A stretch of DNA of 64,000 bases, taken from Datnioides undecimradiatus (lineage: Eukaryota > Chordata > Actinopteri > Lobotiformes > Datnioididae). The DNA lies in NCBI GenBank assembly GCA_008933995.1, contig WARS01000011.1, positions 7,283,516-7,347,515 of the forward strand. Direction: 5' to 3'. Below are positions 52,801 to 59,749 of the stretch, one piece after another. Numbering within the stretch: the first letter of the stretch is position 1; each line of letters begins with the position of its first letter. The translations under genes were made by a program, and so were the position numbers. The notes under the pieces were generated by a model. It was not told the origin of the DNA and did no database searches. It saw only the letters and a list, made by a program, of their open reading frames with translations.

Positions 52801-54255
52801 TTGTCCTGCAGTGAATGAAGTGTTAGCTGCACTTCAGAGATAAATAAAGATTCTTTTGATTAAAAAAGTGCTTCTTTATTTACCTTCACGTGGCCTTTGA
52901 CAGCAAGACGTGTCACCTCTGTGTTCTTTGTACACCATAATTCTTTGTACTCAAAAAGCAAATTTGCAAGTAACGTGCAAAGCAAAGCTTATGAAATTCC
53001 ACTCTGTCAATATGACTGTCCTGTATACATGTAAGTAAATGTCTGAGTGTGTGTGCTTGTACTGAATTTATCTCTTTTTTGAATATAAACTCAGTGTTCT
53101 CACGTAAGTGACGTCTGCAGTTATAAATGTAAATCTGTTTGATATTTGTTTCGATCTAGTTCTCAGCTTTTTTCTGTCTGTGACTCACAGACGTCTCGTC
53201 AGGGAACTGCACAGTACGTCTTAACAGGAAGTAGCAATGGATTAAATTCATTAGAGGAATAAGACTTTTTGTAATGGCCAGATGGACTAAGTGTAATGTG
53301 AGCACACCAGTACCATCTTATTCTCAGTTGGGGCCGTGTATTGCCTTGTGTAGCTAGGGTATAACCGGAAATAGTGATGTCAGTCCCACATATTGTCTCC
53401 TGACTGAGTAGTAAAGAGATTTATATCCAAAGGAGTAAATAATCATAGAAACCAACGGGTGCAGCTTGCTGCTTCAATGTTGCCGCAGTGTGAGATGAGC
53501 TTGGTCTGTCATTAACCTCTAGCCTTCACTAACTGAAACTTTTAAAAGGACTTTCTGCAATTAATAATTAATGTATAATCCAAAGCTTTGTATCCTTTTC
53601 CTGTTCCTTATTTTCAACTTGTTTACCTCCACCTCCTGTGTTAACATTCCTAAACCTGTCTCTGTCTCTGTCTGTCTCCACCAGACTTTTCAGCAGCCTA
53701 GGGGAGCTCCACACCATTTCTCAGAGAAGTTATGGCACCACATACACCATCCGCCCCGGCAGCCGTTACCCTGTTACCCGACGCACCCCAAGCCCAGGTT
53801 CAGGCTCGCCTGATCGGGGCGACCCTCTCGGACGATTCTCAAGCTTCGGCCTACCAACCTCACCAACTACACCACCGCAAACCATCCTCAAATCCTCAAG
53901 CCTCAGCCTACCCCAGGAGCCTAAAGAGGTCCGCTTTGTAATGAGAAGCTCCAGCGCCCGATCACGTTCCCGTTCCCCATCCCCATCACCTTCTCACTCC
54001 CCTGGGCTGGGGTCACCACTTTTAGCCCTTCGGCCTTTCCACCAGAAACCTCTCCACCTCTGGAACAAGTACGACGTCGGAGACTGGCTGGAAAGCATCA
54101 ACCTGGGGGAGCACAGAGCGGGCTTTCAGGAACATGAGATTGAAGGCTCTCACCTCCCAGCTCTAACCAAGGATGACTTTGCAGAGCTGGGAGTGACACG
54201 AGTTGGACACCGCATGAACATCGAACGAGCACTAAAACAGCTGCTAGAGAGCTGA
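15762..54255 (+). CDS. shank3: SHANK3 postsynaptic scaffold, 3' two thirds (multi-exon)
   Basis: SHANK3 is a scaffold of excitatory postsynaptic densities that links receptor/SAPAP complexes (via PDZ) to Homer, cortactin and actin. Twelve exons join in frame to 1357 codons ending at TGA 54253-54255. In order (residues counted from the first one seen): second half of SH3 (1-33), linker, PDZ (about 67-170, with GFGF at 82-85 and the ligand-binding His at 144), a SHANK3-type segment PPPPKRAPSTTLTLRSKSMT, the motif RSMIILQDS, Homer ligand PPPDEF (862-867), cortactin-type ligand KPPVPPKPRLK (1010-1020), and SAM (about 1293-1356). Identity rests on long near-exact stretches remembered from mammalian SHANK3, which differ from SHANK1 and SHANK2. 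Whether this is the fish a or b copy cannot be told here. The N-terminal SPN domain, ankyrin repeats and SH3 start lie left of the window. Exon GC content is clearly higher than that of the introns. Confidence 0.96.
19210..19327. repeat. (TC)n polypyrimidine tract
   Basis: About 118 nt of almost pure TC with TG and CC interruptions. It is a polypurine-polypyrimidine mirror tract that could form triplex DNA. Confidence 0.9.
20647..20700. promoter_or_regulatory. AP-1 plus MEF2 site cluster (candidate enhancer)
   Basis: TGACTCA (20647-20653), a perfect AP-1 site, a related TGAATCA shortly after, and CTATTTTTAG (20691-20700), a perfect MEF2 site, occur within about 55 nt in a stretch free of simple repeats. 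AP-1 with MEF2 is typical of neuronal activity-regulated enhancers; this use is inferred. Confidence 0.3.
22687..22709. repeat. (GA)n tract within a purine-only stretch
   Basis: GA repeat flanked by G-rich purine sequence on both sides. Confidence 0.9.
23381..23410. repeat. (CA)n microsatellite
   Basis: Uninterrupted CA run. Confidence 0.9.
24714..24721 (+). promoter_or_regulatory. TATA-like box of candidate internal SHANK3 promoter
   Basis: TATTTATA is followed by a GC-richer stretch, suggesting transcription start near 24745. It is the only clear TATA-like element upstream of the candidate alternative first exon ending at 25282. Mammalian SHANK3 is known to have intragenic promoters, and this one would lie in the intron after the SH3 exon. 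Confidence 0.35.
25165..25282 (+). CDS. shank3: SHANK3 candidate alternative first coding exon (pre-PDZ isoform)
   Basis: An ATG with strong context (A at -3, G at +4) opens 39 codons starting MDCCPVMVSDLPVLCSRIDG, and the exon ends at a consensus donor GG|GTAAGT in phase 1. That is the phase needed to join the linker exon at 34281. The resulting protein would lack SPN, ankyrin and SH3 but keep PDZ, proline-rich and SAM regions, like mammalian SHANK3 isoforms made from intragenic promoters. A TATA-like box lies about 450 nt upstream. I do not recognise the peptide, and several short upstream ORFs precede it, so use of this start is unproven. Confidence 0.5.
30687..30801. repeat. Compound (TG)n microsatellite
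   Basis: About 115 nt of TG repeats with TATG, GAGTGAG and GCGCGTGCG interruptions. Confidence 0.9.
33309..33345. repeat. (CA)n microsatellite
   Basis: CA run with one TC interruption. Confidence 0.9.
34281..34356 (+). CDS. shank3: SHANK3 exon: SH3-PDZ linker
   Basis: The 76-nt exon lies between TTTCACAG and a GTACAG donor. Entered in phase 1, it reads TREDRTKRLFRHYTVGSYDN then FTSY, matching the conserved SHANK linker, and leaves in phase 2. It accepts the SH3 exon at 15762-15875 and, equally well by phase, the candidate alternative first exon ending at 25282. Confidence 0.95.
35476..35529 (+). CDS. shank3: SHANK3 candidate cassette exon, 54 nt, SH3-PDZ linker
   Basis: A good acceptor (CCTCCCTCCTGCAG) and a consensus GTAAGT donor bound 54 nt. 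Placed between the 34281 and 36806 exons it keeps phase 2 and adds 18 residues rich in Ser and Gly (KVCYGSPGSSSRSSVLP plus split codons) without a stop. Skipping it also keeps the frame and gives the usual SHANK linker, so a cassette exon is the natural reading. Alternative splicing in the SHANK SH3-PDZ linker is known in mammals; that this particular exon is used is inferred from splice sites and phase. Confidence 0.72.
36429..36486. repeat. (TG)29 microsatellite upstream of PDZ exon
   Basis: Uninterrupted TG run of about 58 nt, in the intron before the exon at 36806. Confidence 0.95.
36590..36648. repeat. (GT)n microsatellite just upstream of PDZ exon
   Basis: Uninterrupted GT run of about 59 nt ending 157 nt before the exon at 36806. 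Confidence 0.95.
36806..36888 (+). CDS. shank3: SHANK3 exon: first part of PDZ domain
   Basis: The 83-nt exon follows CTTCTTCACAG and is followed by GTGAGA. Entered in phase 2, it encodes DYIIEEKNAVLQKKENEGFG then FVLRGAK, containing the GFGF carboxylate-binding loop (36858-36869) typical of SHANK PDZ domains. It leaves in phase 1. A (TG)n tract ends 157 nt upstream and a (CA)n tract starts 12 nt after the donor. Skipping this exon would shift the frame. Confidence 0.96.
36901..36957. repeat. (CA)n microsatellite just downstream of PDZ exon
   Basis: CA run of about 57 nt with one CG interruption, starting 12 nt after the donor at 36889. It is complementary to the upstream GT tract in the transcript. 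Confidence 0.95.
37647..37700. repeat. (CA)n microsatellite
   Basis: CA run with TCACTC and TACA interruptions at its ends. Confidence 0.85.
38274..38398 (+). CDS. shank3: SHANK3 exon: middle of PDZ domain
   Basis: The 125-nt exon follows a T-rich tract ending in CTCAG and ends at GTAATT. It encodes ETPIEEFTPTPAFPALQYLE then SVDVEGVAWRAGLRTGDFLIE, almost identical to mammalian SHANK3, including the long beta-2/beta-3 insertion typical of SHANK PDZ domains. Phase 1 in, phase 0 out. Confidence 0.97.
39015..39150 (+). CDS. shank3: SHANK3 exon: end of PDZ domain
   Basis: The 136-nt exon lies between TTTTTCCTCTCAG and GTAAAA. It encodes VNGVNVVKVGHKQVVSLIRQ then GGNRLLMKVVSVTRKPESEE. His at 39045-39047 is the helix alpha-B residue that selects class I ligands such as the SAPAP/GKAP tail. 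Phase 0 in, phase 1 out. Confidence 0.97.
40827..40860. repeat. (GT)n microsatellite
   Basis: GT run with one GC interruption. Confidence 0.85.
41225..41360. repeat. Degenerate percomorph interspersed repeat
   Basis: The order ACATTTTGGAAAATAGACTA, TGAGAAAATCAATACC, TATGAAGCTACAGCTAGCAG, GCAAAGACTGTAAACAGAGG matches, with scattered changes, a repeat present in thousands of copies in percomorph genomes (as I remember it). It is a fragment with no coding capacity. Confidence 0.65.
43053..43058 (+). promoter_or_regulatory. TATA box of second candidate internal SHANK3 promoter
   Basis: TATAAA sits in the context GGGGTATAAAGTCTGCAGC, a good core promoter match, predicting a start near 43083 and a leader of about 440 nt before the ATG at 43527. 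Upstream ATGs occur in that leader, including a 66-codon ORF at 43279-43479. Confidence 0.4.
43527..43728 (+). CDS. shank3: SHANK3 candidate alternative first exon (post-PDZ isoform), 5' extension of the 43729 exon
   Basis: An ATG with A at -3 opens a frame that runs without a stop for 67 codons straight into the exon at 43729, in its correct frame, and then to the normal donor at 43810. The peptide starts MKKLGSNRRLNKVLKYEASA and includes GWTGRLGDARRALSRKAKG. Its codons favour G or C in third position, unlike the flanking AT-rich intron, which argues for real coding. The product would lack SH3 and PDZ and start at the proline-rich region, as the shortest mammalian SHANK3 promoter isoforms do. 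A TATA box lies at 43053. The peptide itself is unknown to me. Confidence 0.58.
43729..43809 (+). CDS. shank3: SHANK3 exon: start of proline-rich region
   Basis: The 81-nt exon follows CTTTTCTCCACAG and ends at GTGAGT. It encodes PPPPKRAPSTTLTLRSKSMT then AELEEL, a signature of SHANK3 that distinguishes it from SHANK1 and SHANK2. The reading frame is also open upstream through the acceptor to an ATG at 43527, so this exon may also be part of an alternative first exon. Phase 1 on both sides. Confidence 0.96.
43988..44011 (+). CDS. shank3: SHANK3 24-nt microexon
   Basis: Exactly 24 nt lie between an acceptor (TTTTTCCCACCAAG) and a GTGAGT donor. The exon encodes ASARRRRG with phase 1 on both sides, aligning with ASIRRRKG of mammalian SHANK3, where the homologous small exon is, to my knowledge, alternatively spliced. 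A TGC triplet (43961-43963) just upstream of the pyrimidine tract is the kind of element used by the neuronal microexon factor SRRM4; that role is inferred. Skipping keeps the frame. Confidence 0.9.
44423..44550 (+). CDS. shank3: SHANK3 exon: post-PDZ conserved segment
   Basis: The 128-nt exon lies between TTCTCAACAG and GTAAGT. It encodes ERLDEML, then a variable stretch, then RAATVKQRPTSRRITPAEIS, matching mammalian SHANK3. Phase 1 in, phase 0 out. Confidence 0.96.
44796..44901 (+). CDS. shank3: SHANK3 exon: SLFERQG segment
   Basis: The 106-nt exon follows TTTGTTGTGTTGCAG and ends at GTAAAA. It encodes SLFERQG, a variable fish-specific part, then KGMSRTKSFG, matching the mammalian exon. 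Phase 0 in, phase 1 out. Confidence 0.95.
45643..46169 (+). CDS. shank3: SHANK3 exon: proline-rich region, first part
   Basis: The 527-nt exon lies between CCTCCCTCATCAG and GTAGGT. It carries runs PPPPQMAPPPPPYY and GPPPAFCPPPPPS (candidate SH3/WW ligands, near the IRSp53-binding region of SHANKs), then RSSFKPSS, RSMIILQDS, ATPPERIKRKGRVIDNPYAN and KSPLVKQLQ, all aligning with mammalian SHANK3. It is followed by a 104-nt intron (46170-46273). As I recall, mammals have one uninterrupted large exon here. Phase 1 in, phase 0 out. Confidence 0.96.
46274..48375 (+). CDS. shank3: SHANK3 large exon: proline-rich region with Homer and cortactin motifs
   Basis: The 2102-nt exon follows TTGTCTCACCACAG and ends at GTAAGA. 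It opens with VEDAQEKASLALAAAHSRES and contains STVFLSVG, GTTFIHPLTGKPLDPNSPLA, DKKSMLISIMDTSQQ, GLIMVHATSNGQ, SSDEETREELRKIG, the Homer EVH1 ligand PPPDEF (47456-47473), ADSGVEEADTRSSS, the cortactin-type ligand KPPVPPKPRLK (47900-47932), GPVTFRDPLLKQSSDSEL, KPRYLFQRRSKLWGDPVEPR and SSRLQQLNKDTRSLGEE. Low-complexity stretches absent or shorter in mammals are a Thr/Pro repeat near 47510-47640, an Ala run near 48027-48050 and a Gly/Leu repeat near 48168-48237. It leaves in phase 2. Confidence 0.97.
48376..53684 (+). other. shank3: 5.3-kb SHANK3 intron before the SAM exon
   Basis: Apart from the candidate alternative last exon at 49126-49156, I see no coding sequence. A (TTTG)n tract is present near 51855-51880. 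A pair of splice-like sites near 52242-52275 does not keep the frame. Confidence 0.7.
49126..49156 (+). CDS. shank3: SHANK3 candidate alternative last exon (SAM-less end)
   Basis: A good acceptor (TCCTTTATATTTCTGCAG) precedes a frame that, joined to the large exon in phase 2, reads Arg then CDDTEESKP and a TAA at 49154-49156. Use of this exon in place of the 53685 exon would end the protein without the SAM domain. SHANK transcripts without SAM are known in mammals. No strong polyadenylation signal lies close by; an AATAAA is seen near 50079. Existence of the exon is inferred from splice site, phase and acidic coding content only. Confidence 0.35.
53685..54255 (+). CDS. shank3: SHANK3 last coding exon: SAM domain
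   Basis: The acceptor CTCTGTCTGTCTCCACCAG precedes the exon, which is entered in phase 2. It encodes LFSSLGELHTISQRSYGTTY, IRPGSRYPVTRRTPSPG, TPPQTILKSSSLSLPQEPKE and VRFVMRSSSARSRSRSPSPS, then the SAM domain starting LWNKYDVGDWLESINLGEH and ending VGHRMNIERALKQLLES before TGA at 54253-54255. The SHANK SAM domain self-associates into sheets at the postsynaptic density; this function is known for the family. Confidence 0.98.
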
Positions 54256-57214
54256 CCCCTGCCCTGAGACACAGCAACAGATGGATAGAAAGACTGACGA
54301 AGGGGCAAGATAAAGAGTAGATGAAAAAGAAAAGATAGGAACCACTCCTCTTTTACTCTGGCTGCTTTTATGTTCTGCATCATAAATGTTTACCTGTGGT
54401 CCTCAGCGACTTGTTTCATTCTGCATTAATACCCTATACTTGGCACTGCACTGAAGAGGAGGAGTCAATACATTAGTCTCCCTCTACTCGGCCCTTAGTG
54501 TCTGCCCGCCTCCTTGCCTGCAGCCAATTAAATCAGACATCAAAATGGGCTCTGGCCTTTCTTTTCCGAGGAGATTCGCATGAGCTCCAATTAAAACATT
54601 TGATTTGTGAAAGCTTCAGTTGTTCCCTTAGTAACGCCCACACCTTCCCTTTCACTATTCCCTCCTCTCCTCTCTACCTCTACCACTCCATCTATTAGGC
54701 CTCCGAAAGCCTTCTGCAGTTTGAGTAAAGGAGGAGAAGGAAGATTTTTCCTTTCCAAACAGAAAGCTCAGTTGCCTTTCAAAATATTTATACAGAGATC
54801 AACAATGATGAACACAGGACTACGGACATAGTGCTGACACAGCTCTGAAAAGGTGTGTCTTCTCTATACCTGCTGTCGTTTTTAAACCGAAGACTTTTGA
54901 GCCCAAAGGTGGAGCTCCACAAAGTAAACCACAGGAGAAAAACCCTCCGCCTTGGTATCCAGACTGTGCTATCTATTATATTTGGAGAATGTTTAACCAA
55001 CACTCGTGGCTTTTTTCATAATCAATTTTTTGGTTTTCCAAAGGGAATATTATATATAGGTATTATATAATATGATATATATGTATCTAAATATAGCTTT
55101 CACAAGAAAAGACAATGTTGCAAAGAGGAAATATAATAAATTAATATGCGCCTGTTTTTGGTTTTTAGTATAGAAGGCAGAGAGGACTCTTTAAATTTAT
55201 TCCACCAATAGTTTACTCATTTCTACCAATTATATACATATATATATACATATATATAATATATATTTGAAATAAAAAAGTATATAGATATGGAAATGAA
55301 ATTTTTGTCATAGGTATACAACTTTCCTTATGGTCACCCTTTCTTGAACCGTAGCATGACGAGTTGCATCATGTCTTGGACAGAGAGTTTGTTGTTTGTT
55401 TTTATTTTCATACGGTCTTCCTTCATACTAAAGGGCATCCCATAATGTGAGGCCGAGACCCCAGTTGACACCCATCCCTACTGCTTCAGCTACAGATCTC
55501 ACCAGCGTGGTTCTGACTCTGCTTTTATCCACAACAACAAACAGGAAGGACCACATGGAATGAGACGGCTAGTTGGTAAAAGGGGCTCTTCATCTCTTGC
55601 CTGTTTATCACTCAGGGATGGAAGTTTGGGGCACTAGCGTGGAGAGGTTGTTGGCTGCTGTTTCAATGCTATCTGTTCAAATTCTTACCTGTGAGGACAA
55701 TTTAACACAACCACAGTCTGGAAAAATGCTAGAGGGCTAGTAAAATTTCCATCCCTGTGATCCCTGATGATGCTTCTCAGACCAGACTTTTATCTGGGCT
55801 ATAACCAAGAAAAACTTGTCATACAAGGGCTTAAATGAGCTTGACATAAAGTATGTGCCCTTCTGAAATGCCACTGCAGGAAATGTGTGCGTAGTTAATC
55901 AGGCTGTGGGGATGGGAAAACCTCTGTAAGGTCTTAAAGAAAATTCAGTATTTTACAACCTGGCCGCGTTTTGTAACATCGCTGCTTCCCTGTATCTTTA
56001 CAGTTTACTTAGTGAGTAAAATAATATCAATCGGTGGCAGACAGAACTCTGAAAATAAATGACCCAGGTTGTAAAAATAAAAACAAAAACTGAATTTTCT
56101 TTTTATAATAAAAAATCTACAATTGTACTCATGAGTAGCTTCTGCTGGCAGTGAGAAACAGTGAGTTTTATTCACGCAACAAAAAGCATTTTATCCATAG
56201 CTTTTCTCTAACAGAAGTCCAGGTAATCTCCGTTACCACCGAAAACCTCTGTACATCAGCAGCATCCAGTCAGTATGCCAAGGACGTTTCACTTGGCAAG
56301 AAGTCGTGTGCATCTTTCTTCTTTTTCTCTCTTTTTTTGCAAACAGTTTGTTAAAGCGGGTGGTGAATATAACGTGGTATCTGGGTTGTAGGAATAGCAC
56401 TCACTGCCTCACTGTGACCTCACTGATTATTTTAATTCTCCAGTGTTACAGTATGTCCTCAGACTCATTTGGACTATTTGTGTTTATTATTTTCTATTCT
56501 TTCTTTTTGTTTTCTTTTCTTTGTTGATTTGTTACCCTCGGACACTGTGGGTAGATTTTGTAGCGTGTGGAACATGAAATCTTTCACTCATTTGAATTTT
56601 AGAGTGACAGAAAAAAAATGACAGAAAAAAACAAATATCTTGTCCATTCTAAACGTACTTTCACTTGTAAAAATGAACAAACTACAAATATTTGCTTTTT
56701 TTAAATCACAAGCAATGTATATATAATAGATTTCATATAAATTTTTGAAAAACAAAAAGTATATAGATCTATATATGAATGTTTGGCATATATGCATAGT
56801 TAACCACCTGTGAAAAAGGTGAGCAGATTTTATTCTTTCTATGAACTCTTGAACTTTTGAACTCTGAACTATGAACTAGGGGATGATTTGCACAAAACAA
56901 GGTGACAAGGTGCTAACATAAAAGCCACCCAACGTCCAAGCGCATGTGTGCATCTGGATTCCCTGAATCTCTGTGTGGTCGTTCCTCTTCACCATATGTG
57001 TGTGCGTGCGTGTGTGTGTGCGTGCGTGTGTGTGCATGCCCGCGAATGAGTGCAGATGCTTGTTTGTGTTTTTTGTGTGTATTTGTTTGAGAGGGCGAGA
57101 CAATGAGAAGCTGTTTCTGAAAGAGTGCATGGTTGATTGTTAGAGTTTACATCTTTGGAGTTAGTCCACTATAGCCTTACTGTATTACCATCAGAGATTC
57201 CCGGCTGTGGCTGT

Positions 57215-57306
57215 GTCTCACACACACATACACACAGACACACATGCAATATATACATATACACACACACAAACAGAAAAATGCACACGTATACACACAC
57301 ACACAC
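57215..57306. repeat. Interrupted (CA)n region in presumed 3' UTR
   Basis: Several short CA runs are separated by TATATACATA and AAACAGAAAAATG segments. Confidence 0.8.
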
Positions 57307-57387
57307 ATTCATCCTCAATTCCAGATCATCGTTCTGCATCCTTGTTTTGTACCAAGTGATGACTGCTCTGCTTGAGAGTACGCGAGA

Positions 57388-57424
57388 GGGGGTAGGGGTG
57401 GGGGGTGGGGGGGTTGGGACAGGG
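57388..57424 (+). promoter_or_regulatory. G-quadruplex motif in presumed SHANK3 3' UTR
   Basis: Five runs of G (lengths about 5, 4, 6, 7 and 3) are separated by loops of one or two bases and followed by a further GGG, well above the usual G3+N1-7 rule. On the sense strand it could fold in the mRNA if the long 3' UTR is used. Confidence 0.6.
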
Positions 57425-57879
57425 TATTGAACGAAACCATTGTCACATTTTATAAAGCAAGACAACTATAACTCACCTTGTAACTGTGTAGGTACAGCTT
57501 ATGCAGTGTCACTGTTTTGTACACCCATTCCCAGATGGCATTTGCGCTCCTTACCCTCCACTCTGTCTGGCAGCACTCCTTTTTCCTTTTTCAGACCTTC
57601 AGTTTCTGAGTTTTGGATATGCTATATGAGGTGATTCAGTGAGGAACAAACAACACAAAGGAAAAATGTGCCAAAAAATAACTTAACTTTTAACTGTATA
57701 TTTGTCTTTGCTTTAGGACTATCTTAGTTACAGCATTCTTGAGCTGTTAGACTCAATAATATGGTGCCATCTCCTGGAAATCTTGAGAACTACAGACATT
57801 TGTTAGATCCTTCTGTATTTCCTACAGGTGGAAATGCAGTCATTGTTATTATTTTGTAAAGATGCAGGCTATTTTAGAA

Positions 57880-57885
<6 letters not shown>

Positions 57886-57925
<40 letters not shown>

Positions 57926-57945
57926 CATATATTATATATTATATA
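57886..57945. repeat. (TA)n region, hairpin-prone
   Basis: Nearly pure TA dinucleotides with ACACACACA in the middle. The two arms are self-complementary. Confidence 0.85.
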
Positions 57946-58730
57946 TAGCCTGCGTATATCTACCTGTGAGCTTTGCATTAACATTTCTATTTAAATTTTG
58001 AGACAGAGTATCACAATTGCTTGATTTTACTGTGATGAAGGTTATTATGCAGCTTGGCCTACTGTTCCCATATAAATACAAACACTTAAGAGGTGAACGT
58101 GTATAGTCTCACACAGGCTGGCCTGGTTAGAAGAAACAATGCTGTAGTGAGTACCTGGTCAAGATGGTTGTGTAAGTTTACCACAAATACAGATGCAAAA
58201 TGATGCTACAAAGCAACGTGTAACAGACTTACACATCATTAGGTCAAATAAGTTCAGTGAAGGGTTATCTTTGTCTTATTTTCTAATCAACAAAGCACAA
58301 TCTACATAGCGTAGGGGGAGCAGTGTAACCTTTTTAAAAACCCACTGGGGTCTGGTCACCCACTGGAACCAGTGATCTTATCATCAAAGGGTTTTTTCTT
58401 TCATTGTTGGTTTTCTCCTTGTTTGCACTGTGAAGTTTAGATTGGTGGACGTATCACTGCAACGCCTCAGCCTTGTCTCACAGGTGAACTTCCCCTTCTC
58501 AGCATCCAATGAGCACGCAAATCATAGGCGACTTTTCTCCCAGCAACTTCTGGACACAACACCTCTCTCCATCGTAATACATAAAAGCCCATGTCCAAAT
58601 AAAAGCTAACTGGAAGCTACCTAATATTCTTCACACAAACAGTGTAAGGGTGATAGCGAAGGCTGAGGCAAGACCTGAGATGTTGCCCAGGATATCTCCA
58701 CCACAGAGATATATGTTTGTTATATTATGT

Positions 58731-58736
58731 AATAAA
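58731..58736 (+). terminator. shank3: Distal polyadenylation signal of SHANK3
   Basis: AATAAA is followed at about 30 nt by the GT-rich stretch TCTTGTTTGTGC. Cleavage would fall near 58750, about 50 nt from the predicted 3' end of rabl2 on the other strand. Confidence 0.5.
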
Positions 58737-58818
58737 TTTATAATTAAAACATGAACTGCATCAAAGTCTTGTTTGTGCTAATTCAGTGTCTCACGAGTAA
58801 AATTCTATTCCAGTGTGA

Positions 58819-58824
58819 TTTATT
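58819..58824 (-). terminator. rabl2: Polyadenylation signal of rabl2
   Basis: TTTATT on the + strand is AATAAA on the - strand. It lies about 850 nt past the rabl2 stop codon and predicts cleavage near 58800. Confidence 0.5.
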
Positions 58825-59668
58825 GTCAATTAACGTCACACAAAACATCATATATAAATAGAATATGTATACAGTATATACACGTGGTTTCTGTGTACAA
58901 GATCATCATCATATAGAATAATTGGTGTTTAAAGTTCAACGCTAATGCAAATGAACGTACAGACAACCACCTCAAATCCACAGCTGGATGAGTGTTTTAT
59001 GAGAATTCAATGCAGCTGATGTCGACTTGTGTGCTGACGCTGACAACTCTGTGCTCCCATGCCTCCTGCTCAACCACAGCAAGTCAAAAAAAGACACATG
59101 ATAACAATTTAGTTACATGGTACATTAAATTTTCATTTAAAGGACACTAAAAAAAAAACAGACTTTTAAATGATGAAATCAATGCAACAACTGCAAACAG
59201 ATGCAGCTCCCTGCTGGCACTGCACACAACACTACACACACACATCGAGAACAGCAGCAAGTGTAGTTCATAATCACATGTTCTCTTTGTTCTGTGTGAG
59301 TTTTCAATGCTTCACATTTGTGTTCTGTGACATATCTAAGCAAACATTCAGTCTCATTGTAGGATTTTCTACCATTATTATAGTAGATGTTGTTATGAAT
59401 AACAATGCTAAAACAAATGAACCTCGTAAAACAACATAATTCCTAATTATTTCACCGGATTTGCTTCCCTGCCAAAGACGCTGCTGAGATGGTTGCAGTG
59501 ACTTAAACCCTGACTACAGGAACGTCTGCATACCTCCAGCAGTAGAGTTTCAAAGCAGACCACCAAAATCACATCAGGACAAACTATGTGCCTGGTTTCC
59601 TTCACAGAGTTGTTGACTAAAATTATCCATAAGACAATCTGAGGGTTTGTAGGATAAGTAAACGTCTG

Positions 59669-59749
59669 TCAGACCAACTCTGGACTCTCTGCTTTCAAGC
59701 CGTCCTCATCTGCTTCTGATGTATCTTCCTTCTTCTCCAGATCAAAGTT
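59669..59749 (-). CDS. rabl2: rabl2 last coding exon: acidic tail
   Basis: The exon encodes NFDLEKKEDTSEADEDGLKA then ESPELV and TGA. The acidic tail without cysteine is as expected for RABL2. Confidence 0.93.
   Translation of the reverse strand, partial: NFDLEKKEDTSEADEDGLKAESPELV

Larger units (their letters stand above)
54256..58755 (+). other. shank3: SHANK3 3' UTR and downstream sequence
   Basis: No coding sequence is recognised. Possible polyadenylation signals are AATAAA at 55135, 55271, 56054, 56107 and 58731. The last is followed by a GT-rich stretch (TCTTGTTTGTGC), so the longest UTR could reach about 4.5 kb. The stretch includes a (CA)n region (57215-57306), a G-quadruplex motif (57388-57424) and a (TA)n hairpin-prone tract (57886-57945). 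Confidence 0.6.
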
